Source of the DNA: an uncultured Aquimarina sp.
GTDB lineage: Bacteria; Bacteroidota; Bacteroidia; Flavobacteriales; Flavobacteriaceae
Direction of reading: 5' to 3'
Length of the DNA stretch: 64,000 bases
NCBI RefSeq assembly: GCF_947492965.1
Contig: NZ_CANLOZ010000007.1
Location: 186,001 to 250,000 of the forward strand
The position numbers and the translations under genes are program-made. The notes beneath the pieces are model-generated. The model was not told the DNA's origin, did not search any database, and saw nothing but the letters and a program-made list of their open reading frames with translations. This document shows, piece by piece, positions 1 through 9,115 of this stretch (positions are counted from its first letter, which is position 1; every line of letters begins with the position of its first letter).

Positions 1-2924
1 GAGTAATTTTTAATAATGGATTGCAGATGGATATTGCTGGAAACTTTCTGATTGTCGAAGGGTTTCATTGGAAAGGAGGTTACGGAGCTAGTAATTTCAT
101 ACAGTTTAGAAATGGAACAACTTATGCCCAGAATTCCACTATTCAAAACTGTGTCATCGATGGTTTAGGCGTGGAACCTGGCGATGCTGCAGAAGCCGAA
201 CAAGATGGAGCTGTCGTAAAACATCGATGGGTAGTTTTATACGGTAACAATAACAATGTGCTGTATTGCTCTTTTCTAAACAAGTCTACCGCTGGAGCCC
301 TAGTTTTAGTAGAACTAGAATACAATGCAGCAAATAATCGCTGTGATATTGTAGGACATACCATAAGTCATAATTATTTTTATAAATACGAAAAAATAGA
401 TCCTTCACTATCTAATTCTGGAGATAGTGAAACCATCCGAGTAGGAACTAGCGAATTTCAGAATGTAGATTGTAGAACCATCGTTAGCAATAACTATTTT
501 GTTGAAGCAGATGGTGAAAATGAAATAATTACCAATAAAAGTGATAATAACACCTATCAGAACAATACTTTTAGACGATGTAGAGGATCTTTAACTCTAC
601 GTCACGGTTCTGGAGCGACAGTAAAAGACAATTATTTTCTAGGAGAAAATGTTGATGGAACAGGCGGAATTAGAATCGTAGATAGCGACCACGAAATAAG
701 CAATAACTACATTCAGGATTGCATTACAGTAATTGATCAAGCAAAATGGAATAACGGAATTACATTCATGGGAGGCTCTACAAATTCTCAAGATAATTGC
801 AACTCCTCAAGTGTATCTAATGGTTACCAAAAATCTGAAGATATTACCGTTTCTAATAATACCATAGTAAACACCAATGCTCCATTATTCTTTAACGGTG
901 ACAAAGGTACCAACGACAATACTGGGATTGTTTCTAATAATGTTATTTTCTTTTCCGATGGATCACCAAATACGACTGATGTTATTACTGAGGATGATAA
1001 TGGTGATTTTTCGGCTATTGGCTCCTCTTTATCTTATTCTGGAAATGTATATAGCAATACAACTTTAGGAGCATCAATAAGCGGATTTTCGGCAACAAAC
1101 TTATCTGTATCTACTAATGGAGAAATATTTACTATTTCGGGGACTAACGCTGGATCTTCTATCTCACAATCGCCATATAGTGATAATGATATTGCTGTAA
1201 ATGTTGGTGCTTGTTTTGTAAATGCTAATGGCAATCCTTTAAATTCCTGTGACAACTCTACAACAGATGTATTAATTGTATCTTCTGTAGATAATTTTAA
1301 TGCTAGTGCTAGCAGTAAAGAACTTACAATTACTTCTAATGTAAATTGGACGGTTTCTGACGACAGTTCTTGGATTTCGGTAAGCCCTACTTCTGGTATT
1401 AATAATGGAATTACCAACATTAGCGTAACAGCAAATTCGGAAACATCTTCAAGAACAGGTATTGTAACCGTGACTGGCGGTTCTATAACCAGAACAATTA
1501 CCATTATCCAATCGGGCACAACATCTAATATTCCAGTAGATTCGGTGAGTATTGTTCCTATTGATAGTCCTATAGAAGTTGGAAGTACAACATTTATAAC
1601 ATCGATCATATCTCCTGCTAACGCCACTAATCAAAATATAACTTATTCTAGTAGTAATACAGCTATTGCCACTATCAATGCAGATGGACTTATCAATACC
1701 TTCAGTACAGGAGAAGCCACTATTACAGTAACAACAGAAGATGGTCAGTTTACAGATACCACTGTAATAACTGTAGTTCCTTTGACCTCTGGAACCAATT
1801 TAGCGTTAAACAAACCTGTGACTGCTACTGGAACACCAGATGGAGGTAATATTGCCTCTAATCTTGTTGATGGATCTACCAATTCACGTTGGTCCGTTAA
1901 CGGTTTTCCGCAATCTTTTACAGTAGATCTTGGTGATATTTTTAGCATTCAGAAAACAGAATTGGTATTTTATCAAGATAGAGTATATCAATACTCTTTA
2001 GAAATCGCCACTGAATCTAATGGTTCTTTTACTGAAATAATTGACAGAAGAAATAATACCACACCAGGAACAATCTCCGCTCCTGTAACTGATATTATCT
2101 CTTCTATTGAGGCTCGCTATATTAGAGTTACTGTTGTTGGAGCATACGAATATTCTGGACCATGGATTAGTATATTAGAATTTAGAGCATTTGGCAACGC
2201 TATAGATATTCCAAATTGTACTTCTGGAAGCAACTTGAGTTTAGGTGGAAGCGTCTCTTCTTATAGCAATCAACAGACTACTAATCCTGCAAACAACATT
2301 ATAGATGATAATACAGAAAACAGATGGTCTGCAGAAGGTTTTCCTCAAAATGTAGTAATAGATCTGGGAGATGAATACCCAGTTGGCGAAATTAATGTGT
2401 ATCCTTATAATAATAGAGCCTATCAGTTTATTGTAGAAGGCTCTAGCAGTTCTGCGACTTCAGATTTTTCTGTGTTAACTGATGCTTCTAATAACACATC
2501 TGGTGGCGCTGTAATTCATAGAAGTTTTTCTACACAATCTGTACGATATGTAAAGCTTACCATTACTGGTGCCTCTGGCTATACCGGAAATTGGTCGTCG
2601 ATCAGAGAATTCGAAATAATTTGTGCTGGCGCTAGTCAAAGTCTATCTAACAGAACGGGGGTTAATGAGATCATCAATGTTTCTATATACCCTAATCCTT
2701 TTTCAACAAACCTAACCATCGAACTACCTAATAATGGTACTGAAACCTTCAGTATACAACTTGTGGATGTATATGGTAGAGAAGTATATAAAACAGATAA
2801 CATAAGATCTTCTAATAGTCTTAACGTACCCAAAAGCCTTCCTAACGGAATTTACTTTATAAGACTATTTAACTCGAACAACAAAATATTGAACACCAGT
2901 AAAGTAATAAAGAATTCTTATTAA
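1..2924 (+). CDS. PL6 family polysaccharide lyase (alginate lyase/chondroitinase B type), 5'-truncated by window, T9SS-exported
   Basis: The frame stays open to the window edge (first full codon at 3), so the true start, signal peptide and first beta-helix turns lie upstream. The visible protein is about 973 aa. Residue numbers here count from the TTG at 21. Residues 1-410 are a right-handed beta-helix of the chondroitinase-B/PL6 type. Lys173 (TNKSDNN) and Arg194 (TLRHGSG) sit 21 residues apart, the spacing of the catalytic Lys/Arg pair of PL6 enzymes. Then follow a BACON-like domain (about 415-503), a Big2 Ig-like domain (505-590), two F5/8 type C-like carbohydrate-binding domains (592-730, 740-875) and a type A T9SS sorting domain (890-967, YPNPF ... 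GIYFIRL). Family knowledge suggests beta-elimination of alginate at or beyond the cell surface. Substrate is inferred; chondroitin/dermatan sulfate is the alternative. Confidence 0.88.
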   Translation, partial: VIFNNGLQMDIAGNFLIVEGFHWKGGYGASNFIQFRNGTTYAQNSTIQNCVIDGLGVEPGDAAEAEQDGAVVKHRWVVLYGNNNNVLYCSFLNKSTAGALVLVELEYNAANNRCDIVGHTISHNYFYKYEKIDPSLSNSGDSETIRVGTSEFQNVDCRTIVSNNYFVEADGENEIITNKSDNNTYQNNTFRRCRGSLTLRHGSGATVKDNYFLGENVDGTGGIRIVDSDHEISNNYIQDCITVIDQAKWNNGITFMGGSTNSQDNCNSSSVSNGYQKSEDITVSNNTIVNTNAPLFFNGDKGTNDNTGIVSNNVIFFSDGSPNTTDVITEDDNGDFSAIGSSLSYSGNVYSNTTLGASISGFSATNLSVSTNGEIFTISGTNAGSSISQSPYSDNDIAVNVGACFVNANGNPLNSCDNSTTDVLIVSSVDNFNASASSKELTITSNVNWTVSDDSSWISVSPTSGINNGITNISVTANSETSSRTGIVTVTGGSITRTITIIQSGTTSNIPVDSVSIVPIDSPIEVGSTTFITSIISPANATNQNITYSSSNTAIATINADGLINTFSTGEATITVTTEDGQFTDTTVITVVPLTSGTNLALNKPVTATGTPDGGNIASNLVDGSTNSRWSVNGFPQSFTVDLGDIFSIQKTELVFYQDRVYQYSLEIATESNGSFTEIIDRRNNTTPGTISAPVTDIISSIEARYIRVTVVGAYEYSGPWISILEFRAFGNAIDIPNCTSGSNLSLGGSVSSYSNQQTTNPANNIIDDNTENRWSAEGFPQNVVIDLGDEYPVGEINVYPYNNRAYQFIVEGSSSSATSDFSVLTDASNNTSGGAVIHRSFSTQSVRYVKLTITGASGYTGNWSSIREFEIICAGASQSLSNRTGVNEIINVSIYPNPFSTNLTIELPNNGTETFSIQLVDVYGREVYKTDNIRSSNSLNVPKSLPNGIYFIRLFNSNNKILNTSKVIKNSY

Positions 2925-2952
2925 AAGTATAAGATCATAATTTCATCGCTAT

Positions 2953-2997
2953 ATACAATGAAGGTTGAATTTTAAATTCAGTCTTCATTGTATTTTA
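2953..2997 (+). terminator. Rho-independent terminator after the PL6 gene
   Basis: An 11-bp perfect stem pairs 2953-2963 with 2983-2993. The loop itself contains a second inverted pair (TGAATTT/AAATTCA), and a short T run follows. It lies 28 bases after the lyase stop codon. Confidence 0.7.
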
Positions 2998-3072
2998 TAA
3001 TATTTATAAAGTTTCCAGACGTGACTGTAAACAACGTTTTTGTAAGCAATAAAAACATATGTATTAAGATAT

Positions 3073-3375
3073 TCATAAACGCTCACCTTTTACCAAAAAA
3101 CTAGATTGGATAGAAGCTTCTTTGAGATGCAGAAACTCTTTTCTACGTTTGTCATTGGCAAAACTGATAAAATCCTCGTCAGAAGGGAATGATAAAAAAT
3201 GAATCTCGTATGGTAATTCTTCTTGATACGATATAAAAGTTTCTTTTGTAGGTCGGATTCTATAAATAAGTTTCCCATTATATTCAATCAATAAAGGAAT
3301 TGCCATATCTTCAAACTCATGAAAAATACTTTCTTTCCCTTCTTTTACATAAATTAACATGGTTAAATAGATCAT
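3073..3375 (-). CDS. DUF1330-like small protein
   Basis: This 100-aa protein resembles the DUF1330/dimeric alpha-beta barrel fold: an N-terminal strand (MLIYVKEGK), a helix (FHEFEDMAIPLL), 'EYNGKLIYRIRP', then 'PYEIHFLSFPSDEDFISFAND' and the C-terminal strand. There is no signal peptide, so it is cytoplasmic. Two starts are possible, ATG at 3375 (MIYLTML) or ATG at 3360 (MLIYVKEG); the latter fits the family's usual beginning better. The biochemical function of this family is unknown. The downstream neighbour on the same strand is not close, and the upstream GNAT gene ends 58 bases away, so it may be transcribed with it. Confidence 0.6.
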   Translation of the reverse strand: MIYLTMLIYVKEGKESIFHEFEDMAIPLLIEYNGKLIYRIRPTKETFISYQEELPYEIHFLSFPSDEDFISFANDKRRKEFLHLKEASIQSSFLVKGERL

Positions 3376-3433
3376 GTTTAGATATAATTAAAAAACATTT
3401 ATTTAAAAACTACCTCGAAACTAATAAACACAT

Positions 3434-3937
3434 TTATTTAAGCTTAAAAAACCTATGTTCATCGTATAATTTTCCATTTTTAAAAATAGCATTTTTAAAT
3501 ATACCTTCTTTCTGAAATCCATTCTTTTTCAGTACTTTCATAGAAGCTTTATTGTAATCAAAAATAGCTGCATAGATCCTTTGTACATCTAAATCATTAA
3601 ATCCATATTCGGTTATTAATCGTACTGCTCTAGTGGCAATTTTATTTCCCCAAAAGGGTTCTCCTATCCAATATCCAATCTCTGCTGATTTACGATATAC
3701 ATCTTGTTGTAGAATCACTCCTATGACGCCACAAAGTTCTCCTTGATAGACAATCCCAAAATTCTGTTTAGGATTTTCTTCTAGTGTTTGATTGATAAAA
3801 TATTCGGCATCGTTTTCATCATACGGAAAAGGTATATAATCTCGTAAATTATCCCATATCTTCTTGTTATTAGCAAGCTTAGCTAATACAGATTTATCGG
3901 ATATTTCTAAAGGTCTTAGCACAACATCTTGATCCAT
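3434..3937 (-). CDS. GNAT family N-acetyltransferase (RimJ/RimL-like)
   Basis: A 167-aa single-domain acetyltransferase. The N-terminal strand 'VVLRPLEISDKSVLAKLANN' is the usual opening of the Acetyltransf_3 (RimJ/RimL) group. The middle 'NFGIVYQGELCGVIGVIL' and 'SAEIGYWIGEPFWGNKIATRAV' form the acetyl-CoA-binding core (the A motif, with WGNKIATRA in place of the canonical Q/RxxGxG/A). 'VQRIYAAIFDYNKASMKVLKKNGFQKEG' is the conserved C-terminal part. Relatives acetylate ribosomal-protein N-termini, antibiotics or small amines; the substrate here cannot be told. The start is ATG at 3937. Transcription appears independent of the orphan gene upstream. Confidence 0.88.
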   Translation of the reverse strand: MDQDVVLRPLEISDKSVLAKLANNKKIWDNLRDYIPFPYDENDAEYFINQTLEENPKQNFGIVYQGELCGVIGVILQQDVYRKSAEIGYWIGEPFWGNKIATRAVRLITEYGFNDLDVQRIYAAIFDYNKASMKVLKKNGFQKEGIFKNAIFKNGKLYDEHRFFKLK

Positions 3938-4049
3938 TCCTAAATGTTTTTAGAGCATGTTGATCAAAAATACGAATTACTATGATTTGAAAAATCAATC
4001 TACACCGACTTATAGATATGAAGATAACAATATGATTGGCATATGATAA

Positions 4050-4454
4050 TTAATCTCCAATAGATTCAGAATATTGCAAGAACATATTACAACCTGCTAC
4101 CGACCAAGCGTAGGTTTCTGCCAGTTCTCTTTCCTTACTATTTTCTGCAGCAGTTCCTTCTGCTACGCACACCTTACGAATTCGATCAATTGCTTTTACC
4201 ATCAGCGTATATAATCGGTTATCTGATCTGGTAATTACTGGAGATTGGTTGGCGATTTCCAAATCATTTTTTATCGAAGCAATTTCACTACTTACCCCTA
4301 CTTTCATTACTTGCATCATGGATACAAATCGAATTAATTCTGATAAAAATTTACTTGGCTTACAAAAGTATCCAGATCGAGCAGGATTGGGAATGGAATC
4401 TGCACTACTTTCACTTACAATTTGTGTAACCATCATAGAAAATGCGGTCGACAT
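4050..4454 (-). CDS. Orphan helical protein, function unknown
   Basis: I do not recognise this 134-aa protein. It has no signal peptide and no convincing transmembrane segment, and is predicted mainly helical: 'SKFLSELIRFVSMMQVMKVGVSSEIASIKNDLEIA' and 'RLYTLMVKAIDRIRKVCVAEGTAAENSKERELAETYAWSVAGCNMFLQY'. Three cysteines are spread out. It begins with ATG at 4454. Support for its being real is reasonable amino-acid composition, a stop-free frame over the whole gap, and a 226-base upstream region with two ordered palindromes (4534-4545 and 4570-4581). An antisense frame at 4249-4527 exists, but its composition looks less natural. It stands alone between the GNAT gene and the exporter operon. Confidence 0.5.
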   Translation of the reverse strand: MSTAFSMMVTQIVSESSADSIPNPARSGYFCKPSKFLSELIRFVSMMQVMKVGVSSEIASIKNDLEIANQSPVITRSDNRLYTLMVKAIDRIRKVCVAEGTAAENSKERELAETYAWSVAGCNMFLQYSESIGD

Positions 4455-4533
4455 ATTGAGTATTCTTTATAATTACTTTAATGGGGTGTTTTCCATCACT
4501 AAAAATACAGATCCTTGTTTTTTTTAAAAATAG

Positions 4534-4581
4534 GGGAATATACCCGTTTTTCTATTTTTTGCAATGATAGGGAATATTCCC
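4534..4581. promoter_or_regulatory. Two tandem GGGAATATTCCC-type palindromes, putative operator pair
   Basis: GGGAATATACCC at 4534-4545 (one mismatched pair) and the perfect 12-bp palindrome GGGAATATTCCC at 4570-4581. Their centres are 36 bp apart, and both are preceded by ATAGGG-like sequence. They lie 80-127 bases upstream of the orphan gene start, in A+T-rich DNA where G/C triplets stand out. The binding protein is unknown. Confidence 0.4.
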
Positions 4582-4680
4582 ATATTTTAATTATAAATAG
4601 CTCAATAATTCTAGAAAAAATCACCAACAAAAGATAACCCATTGATGCTCTACGATATACGGAACAGAAAAAGACAAAAA

Positions 4681-6084
4681 TTATAAATTCTCTGGGTTTA
4701 CCGCTAGATTTTTAAACAATTTAGCTTTAGTACTGAAGTATTTATTTTGCAATTTGTTTCGTTTTAACTCAGCGTCTATTAATTTACTTTCTCTGGAATT
4801 TATTAAAAAAACTGAGCTTTCGCCAAAACTAAACTTGCGCTCTTCCGCTCTTAAAAGCGTGGTATAATCATTTACGATATCAGCAATAAGTTGATTTTGC
4901 GTGGTAAAGGAATCCAATTCATTGGTAATTGCATTAACTTTATTTTCGATTTGTAATTGTACGCTAGCCAACTCATATTGACTATCCTGAATTTTGTACT
5001 TCGCTAACTTTACAGCTCCTCGTTCTTTGCGCAAAAACAAAGGAAACTCGAAAGTCACTCCTCCTTTATAGTCCGCATTATTAAACGAATTAGCAACTTC
5101 TGGTGACGGTGTTAAAAAATTGTATTCTAAATTGATTTTTGGTAACAATTTATTTGCTTTTAGTTTTCGATCCACTTCTAATCCTTCAATCTTGTAATTT
5201 AAAGATCTTAGCTTAGGATGATTTTCTAAATCCACTTCAGAAATCATAGCTTGTTGTATTTGCAGTGTCTGATCGATTACCGCGTCTACATCATTATCAG
5301 GTATAACATTAGGCTGTAACTCTATAGGAATATTATTTCCGATCCATAAAAAATTAGAAAGCTCTAAGGATGATTTCATCAGCTTCACTTTAGATTGTTC
5401 CAAGCTCAATTGGCGGTTCTGCACCGTAATTTTAGCTTCTACCGTATCTATAATGGCTTTATCACCTGCCAATGCACTTTTCTTTATTCCTTCAAAACGA
5501 GTTTGCGCATTGATTAGGAAATTTTGATAGATTTCTTTTTCGTTATAAGCCTCCAACCAGTTAAAATAGGCCAAGGACGCATTATACAAAATCTCATTCA
5601 CCAAAATATCTCTATCTGCTTTAGTCTGATCTCTAAACAACCTCGCTTTTTTAAGGGCGGCCATACGCTCATTAATGAGCAATCCCTGAGCGATAGGTAC
5701 TGAAATTCCCGCACTATACAGTCCTTCATCTGGTACTGTTCTTTCAGGATTTAGAAAGATTCCTTCATTCTGTTCAAAATTTGCTTTTAACTCAATCCCA
5801 TACCACGTTGGCACTTTAAAAGTAGCATTTAGCAAATCATAATATTCCGAACCTTTAAAATCTTTACGATCGTAATCAACTTCGATCTTGGGATCAAAAC
5901 CTCCTCTTGACTTTAACAAGTTTGCTTCACCTACACTAATTGTTAGTTCCGCTTGCTTCGCAATAGGATGATGTTTCTTTACAAATCCTAAGTACTCCTG
6001 GAAATTAAGAATTAAAGGATCTTGCTCTTGCGAAAACAATGTTGCTGAGACAAAAAGAAAACTGAGTAACAAAAATTTGTTCAT
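4681..6084 (-). CDS. TolC-family outer membrane efflux protein
   Basis: A 467-aa outer-membrane factor with a Sec signal peptide (MNKFLLLSFLFVSATLFSQ). It has the duplicated outer membrane efflux protein organisation: long alpha-helical hairpins ('HPIAKQAELTISVGEANLLKSRGGFDPKIEVDYDR', 'KARLFRDQTKADRDILVNEILYNASLAYFNWLEAYNEKEI') and a second repeat beginning 'NHPKLRSLNYKIEGLEVDRKLKANKLLPKINLEYNF'. It should form the trimeric outer-membrane channel of the tripartite exporter encoded with it. Only 3 bases separate its start from the stop of the membrane-fusion gene, so it is the last gene of the TetR-ABC-HlyD-TolC operon. The downstream region to 4582 shows no clear terminator hairpin. Confidence 0.92.
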   Translation of the reverse strand: MNKFLLLSFLFVSATLFSQEQDPLILNFQEYLGFVKKHHPIAKQAELTISVGEANLLKSRGGFDPKIEVDYDRKDFKGSEYYDLLNATFKVPTWYGIELKANFEQNEGIFLNPERTVPDEGLYSAGISVPIAQGLLINERMAALKKARLFRDQTKADRDILVNEILYNASLAYFNWLEAYNEKEIYQNFLINAQTRFEGIKKSALAGDKAIIDTVEAKITVQNRQLSLEQSKVKLMKSSLELSNFLWIGNNIPIELQPNVIPDNDVDAVIDQTLQIQQAMISEVDLENHPKLRSLNYKIEGLEVDRKLKANKLLPKINLEYNFLTPSPEVANSFNNADYKGGVTFEFPLFLRKERGAVKLAKYKIQDSQYELASVQLQIENKVNAITNELDSFTTQNQLIADIVNDYTTLLRAEERKFSFGESSVFLINSRESKLIDAELKRNKLQNKYFSTKAKLFKNLAVNPENL

Positions 6085-6087
6085 AGA

Positions 6088-7440
6088 TTATTTTTTTGCT
6101 GTAGTGGCTACTTTATCTTCTGGCTGATAATAATTAGGAGGAAAACCATTTAATTGTCTCCAAAGCTCGAACCAAATAGGTACATCTTCTAATAAGGCAA
6201 TGGTATTGGCTCCAGAACCTACCCGTATTCCATCAGGCCAAGCATGATCATTGGTATCTGGTGATATTAAAACTCTATACTTTCCGTTAGGACTTATAAA
6301 GGTTTCTACGGCTACAATTTTTCCTCCGTAGGTACCGTAAGAAACATTGGGCCATCCACTAAATATAATAGCCGGCCAACCGTCGAATTGTATCCTAACT
6401 TCCTCTCCAAGATGAACTAAGGGTAAATCAATTGGCCTTACGAAAGTTTCTACAGCCAAATCATAATCCGAAGGCATAATCCCTACCAATCGATCTCCTT
6501 CTTTAAATGTTTCTCCGATTCCTGATTGAATGGCTTTATTAATATACCCATTTTGAGGTGCTTTAATGTAATAAAGGCCATTTCTAATCTCATAATTGGT
6601 ATACTCGTTCTCCAGTTTTGTCACCTGCGCTTCAGCATCAAACTGACTGGATTGTGCTGTAAAACGATCACTCTGAGATTTTGAAATCTTCTCAGCATAC
6701 TCTGCCTGAATTCTGTTCATCTCGATCTGTGCATTGATCACATCATTCTTACTAGCTAGTAATTTGTTCTCTTGAGAAATTAATTTTGCCTGTGTCTCCT
6801 GAAGTTTTAGTCGTTTAGTTTCTACATCAGTAAGGGATTTTAAACCTTCATTCTCTAATTGTAGCGTACGGTTATATTGTCTCTCTGCAATACTAATATT
6901 CGTCTTAGCTGCTTCAAGATCTATACTATCACTCTTAACTTTTAATCTAGACTGTAGTAGTTTATTATTGGCCTGCTTTAATTTTAAAGCTCGTTCTTGT
7001 GTAAGCGCCGTTACCTGATTTCCTAGTGCCTTTACTTTTTCTTCATAAGAAGTAACGGCCATAGATTTCGCTTTGATCTGCTTTCCAGTTCTCTCTACCA
7101 GATTTGGATCAAAATACTCATTCTTAATTTCAGAAATTCGTAAAATAGTATCTCCTTTTTTTACAAAATCTCCTTCTTTTACATACCATTCTTCTATTCG
7201 ACCTGGAATAGGTGATTGGATTGTTTGTGGCCTTTGATCTGGCGTTAATGTGGTAACATAACCAGTTCCCGAAATATTCTGCGTCCAAGGAAAAAATAAA
7301 ATTATAAATACTATAATCGTAAAAGCTAATAAGAATCTATTAAAGTACTTATAATGGTCTTTCCCAAATACTTTCTGTGATGCTTTATACCCTAAAATAT
7401 CAACAGTTTTATTCAATTTTTTATTTGAAATATTTAACAT
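6088..7440 (-). CDS. HlyD-family membrane fusion (periplasmic adaptor) protein
   Basis: About 450 aa. A short cytoplasmic N-terminus is followed by one transmembrane helix (FLLAFTIIVFIILFFPW). Then comes a split biotinyl-lipoyl-like domain (first half 'QTIQSPIPGRIEEWYVKEGDFVKKGDTILRISE', second half 'YYIKAPQNGYINKAIQSGIGETFKEGDRLVGIMP'), separated by a long coiled coil of about 170 residues rich in K/E/Q, and a C-terminal beta-barrel region. It should bridge the inner-membrane ABC protein and the TolC channel. I chose ATG at 7440 (MLNISNKK), which leaves a 7-base gap to the ABC stop; the longer frame would need GTG at 7458 and overlap the ABC gene. Confidence 0.9.
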   Translation of the reverse strand: MLNISNKKLNKTVDILGYKASQKVFGKDHYKYFNRFLLAFTIIVFIILFFPWTQNISGTGYVTTLTPDQRPQTIQSPIPGRIEEWYVKEGDFVKKGDTILRISEIKNEYFDPNLVERTGKQIKAKSMAVTSYEEKVKALGNQVTALTQERALKLKQANNKLLQSRLKVKSDSIDLEAAKTNISIAERQYNRTLQLENEGLKSLTDVETKRLKLQETQAKLISQENKLLASKNDVINAQIEMNRIQAEYAEKISKSQSDRFTAQSSQFDAEAQVTKLENEYTNYEIRNGLYYIKAPQNGYINKAIQSGIGETFKEGDRLVGIMPSDYDLAVETFVRPIDLPLVHLGEEVRIQFDGWPAIIFSGWPNVSYGTYGGKIVAVETFISPNGKYRVLISPDTNDHAWPDGIRVGSGANTIALLEDVPIWFELWRQLNGFPPNYYQPEDKVATTAKK

Positions 7441-7447
7441 GACTCTT

Positions 7448-9115
7448 TTACTTTTCACTAATTATTTTACCATTATCCACTGTAATCACTCTACCACATC
7501 TTGAGATCCATTTCGTATTCTCACTTACAACCACTAGTGCCCAAGGGTTTTCAGGATCTACCAGAAAGTCCATAATTCTGGTTGCTTCGGCTTCATTAAA
7601 CTGATCTAAAGGATCTTTCAGTATTAATAATTTTGGTTTCGTAACGATCCCACGAGCTAATACTATTTTCTTAGCTACCGTAAACGGTATTTGTTTACCC
7701 TCTGGATATAACATAGTTAATAATCCTTTAGGCTGTTCTTTTACAAATTGTAGCAAACCTACTTTTTCCAAAGCCCAGTATACTTGCTCGCTAGAGATAT
7801 TTGGATCTCCAAAAGTGATATTTTCTAAAATGGTTCCTTCAAAAGGAGATTCCTCAATCAAAGATTGCCCTATATATCCACGATAGTAGTTGAGATTCAC
7901 TCCTTTTAGCGAAATATTATTGATATAAATACTTCCATTATCTGGTTCTATTAATCCGGCAATCAATCGCAAAAGTGTTGATTTGCCTGAACCATTAGGT
8001 CCTTGAATTAGAATGGTGCAACTCTCTGTAATTTTTAATGAAATATCATCGATAATTTTTTTATCTCGATCTGGGACTGCATAAGAAACATGGTCTAACT
8101 CGATCTCAAATCCTTCATCATCTTTAAAAGGTTTTTCGCCTTCTTGAGGTTCTAATTCTTTGTCTACAACTTGACCTATCTTTTCTAGAGAAGTTAAAAC
8201 ATCATAAAAAGATTCTAATCCTACGATCAACTTTTCGACGGAACTTATCACTAAAATGATAATGATTTCCGCTGCAACGAATTGTCCTATATTCATTTGC
8301 TGATTTAATACCAGTACTCCACCAATAAGCAGCAGACCAGCCGTTACCAATACTTTAAAACCTATCATCTGAATAAATTGGAGTACTAAAATTCGGAAAT
8401 GGCTCTCTCGAGAATCCAAATAATCCGCCACCAGATTATCATTCTTACTAAGCGCTAAACTTGTTCTTCCTGATAATTTGAAACTTACTATAGACCTAGC
8501 GACTTCTTGTATCCAATGTGCTACTTTGTATTTACTTTTGGATTCACTTAAACTTGTTTCCAATCCTTTTGTAGCAGTATACTTAAATACAATATAAATT
8601 AGCACCAATAGTAGTAATCCGTATATAATAAAAAACGGATGGTAAAAGGATAGTAATAAAAGCCCAAATACAATCTGTACCAATGCTGTTGGGAAATCAA
8701 CCAAAATTTTAGATAATCCTTTTTGTATGGTTAGTGTATCAAAAAATCTATTCGCTAATTCGGGCGGATAGTAATTTCGTAACTCACTCATTTTTATTTT
8801 TGGAAATCTATACGTAAACTCAAATGAGGCTCTTGTAAAGATTTTTTGCTGCACATTTTCTATAATACGTATTTGCATAAACTGCAGTATTCCCACAAAC
8901 AGCACACCAGCTGTTACCAAAATCACAAGAATCACCCAAGATGTACTCACCTGAGCTCCTTGCAACAAATTGATAATCGCCTGAATACCCAAAGGAAGCG
9001 ATAAACTTACCAATCCAGCAAAAATTGCATAATAAAAAATCTGTAGAATATCTCTTTTGTCCAGCTTTAGTAACCCCATAAGACGTTGCCAAGCGGTAAG
9101 AATATTTTTAGCCAT
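7448..9115 (-). CDS. ABC exporter (fused membrane and ATPase domains) with degenerate nucleotide-binding motifs
   Basis: A 555-aa half-transporter of the type I secretion/ABCB kind. Residues 20-310 are a six-helix ABC transmembrane domain; residues 335-555 are the ATPase domain. Walker A is intact (GPNGSGKST, 372-380) and a Q-loop glutamine is present (YIGQSLIEES, Gln417). The rest has drifted: the LSGGQ signature position reads QIPFT (475-479), the Walker B end LLILDE reads LLILKD (497-501), so the metal Asp is Lys and the catalytic Glu is Asp, and the H-loop histidine is replaced (VVVSENT, Glu532). There is no C39 peptidase domain. It overlaps the TetR gene by 8 bases and is followed by the HlyD and TolC genes, so it should be the inner-membrane part of a tripartite exporter of unknown substrate. 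If active, ATP hydrolysis must be weak or unconventional. Confidence 0.9.
   Translation of the reverse strand: MAKNILTAWQRLMGLLKLDKRDILQIFYYAIFAGLVSLSLPLGIQAIINLLQGAQVSTSWVILVILVTAGVLFVGILQFMQIRIIENVQQKIFTRASFEFTYRFPKIKMSELRNYYPPELANRFFDTLTIQKGLSKILVDFPTALVQIVFGLLLLSFYHPFFIIYGLLLLVLIYIVFKYTATKGLETSLSESKSKYKVAHWIQEVARSIVSFKLSGRTSLALSKNDNLVADYLDSRESHFRILVLQFIQMIGFKVLVTAGLLLIGGVLVLNQQMNIGQFVAAEIIIILVISSVEKLIVGLESFYDVLTSLEKIGQVVDKELEPQEGEKPFKDDEGFEIELDHVSYAVPDRDKKIIDDISLKITESCTILIQGPNGSGKSTLLRLIAGLIEPDNGSIYINNISLKGVNLNYYRGYIGQSLIEESPFEGTILENITFGDPNISSEQVYWALEKVGLLQFVKEQPKGLLTMLYPEGKQIPFTVAKKIVLARGIVTKPKLLILKDPLDQFNEAEATRIMDFLVDPENPWALVVVSENTKWISRCGRVITVDNGKIISEK

Noticed and set aside
1034..1627. 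197-aa minus-strand frame inside the PL6 gene
   Set aside because: It lies antisense to a recognised BACON/Big2 region and its translation has the repetitive composition of a shadow frame.
4249..4527. 92-aa plus-strand frame antisense to the orphan gene at 4050-4454
   Set aside because: Considered as the true gene, but the minus-strand frame is longer, fills the gap and has ordered palindromes upstream.
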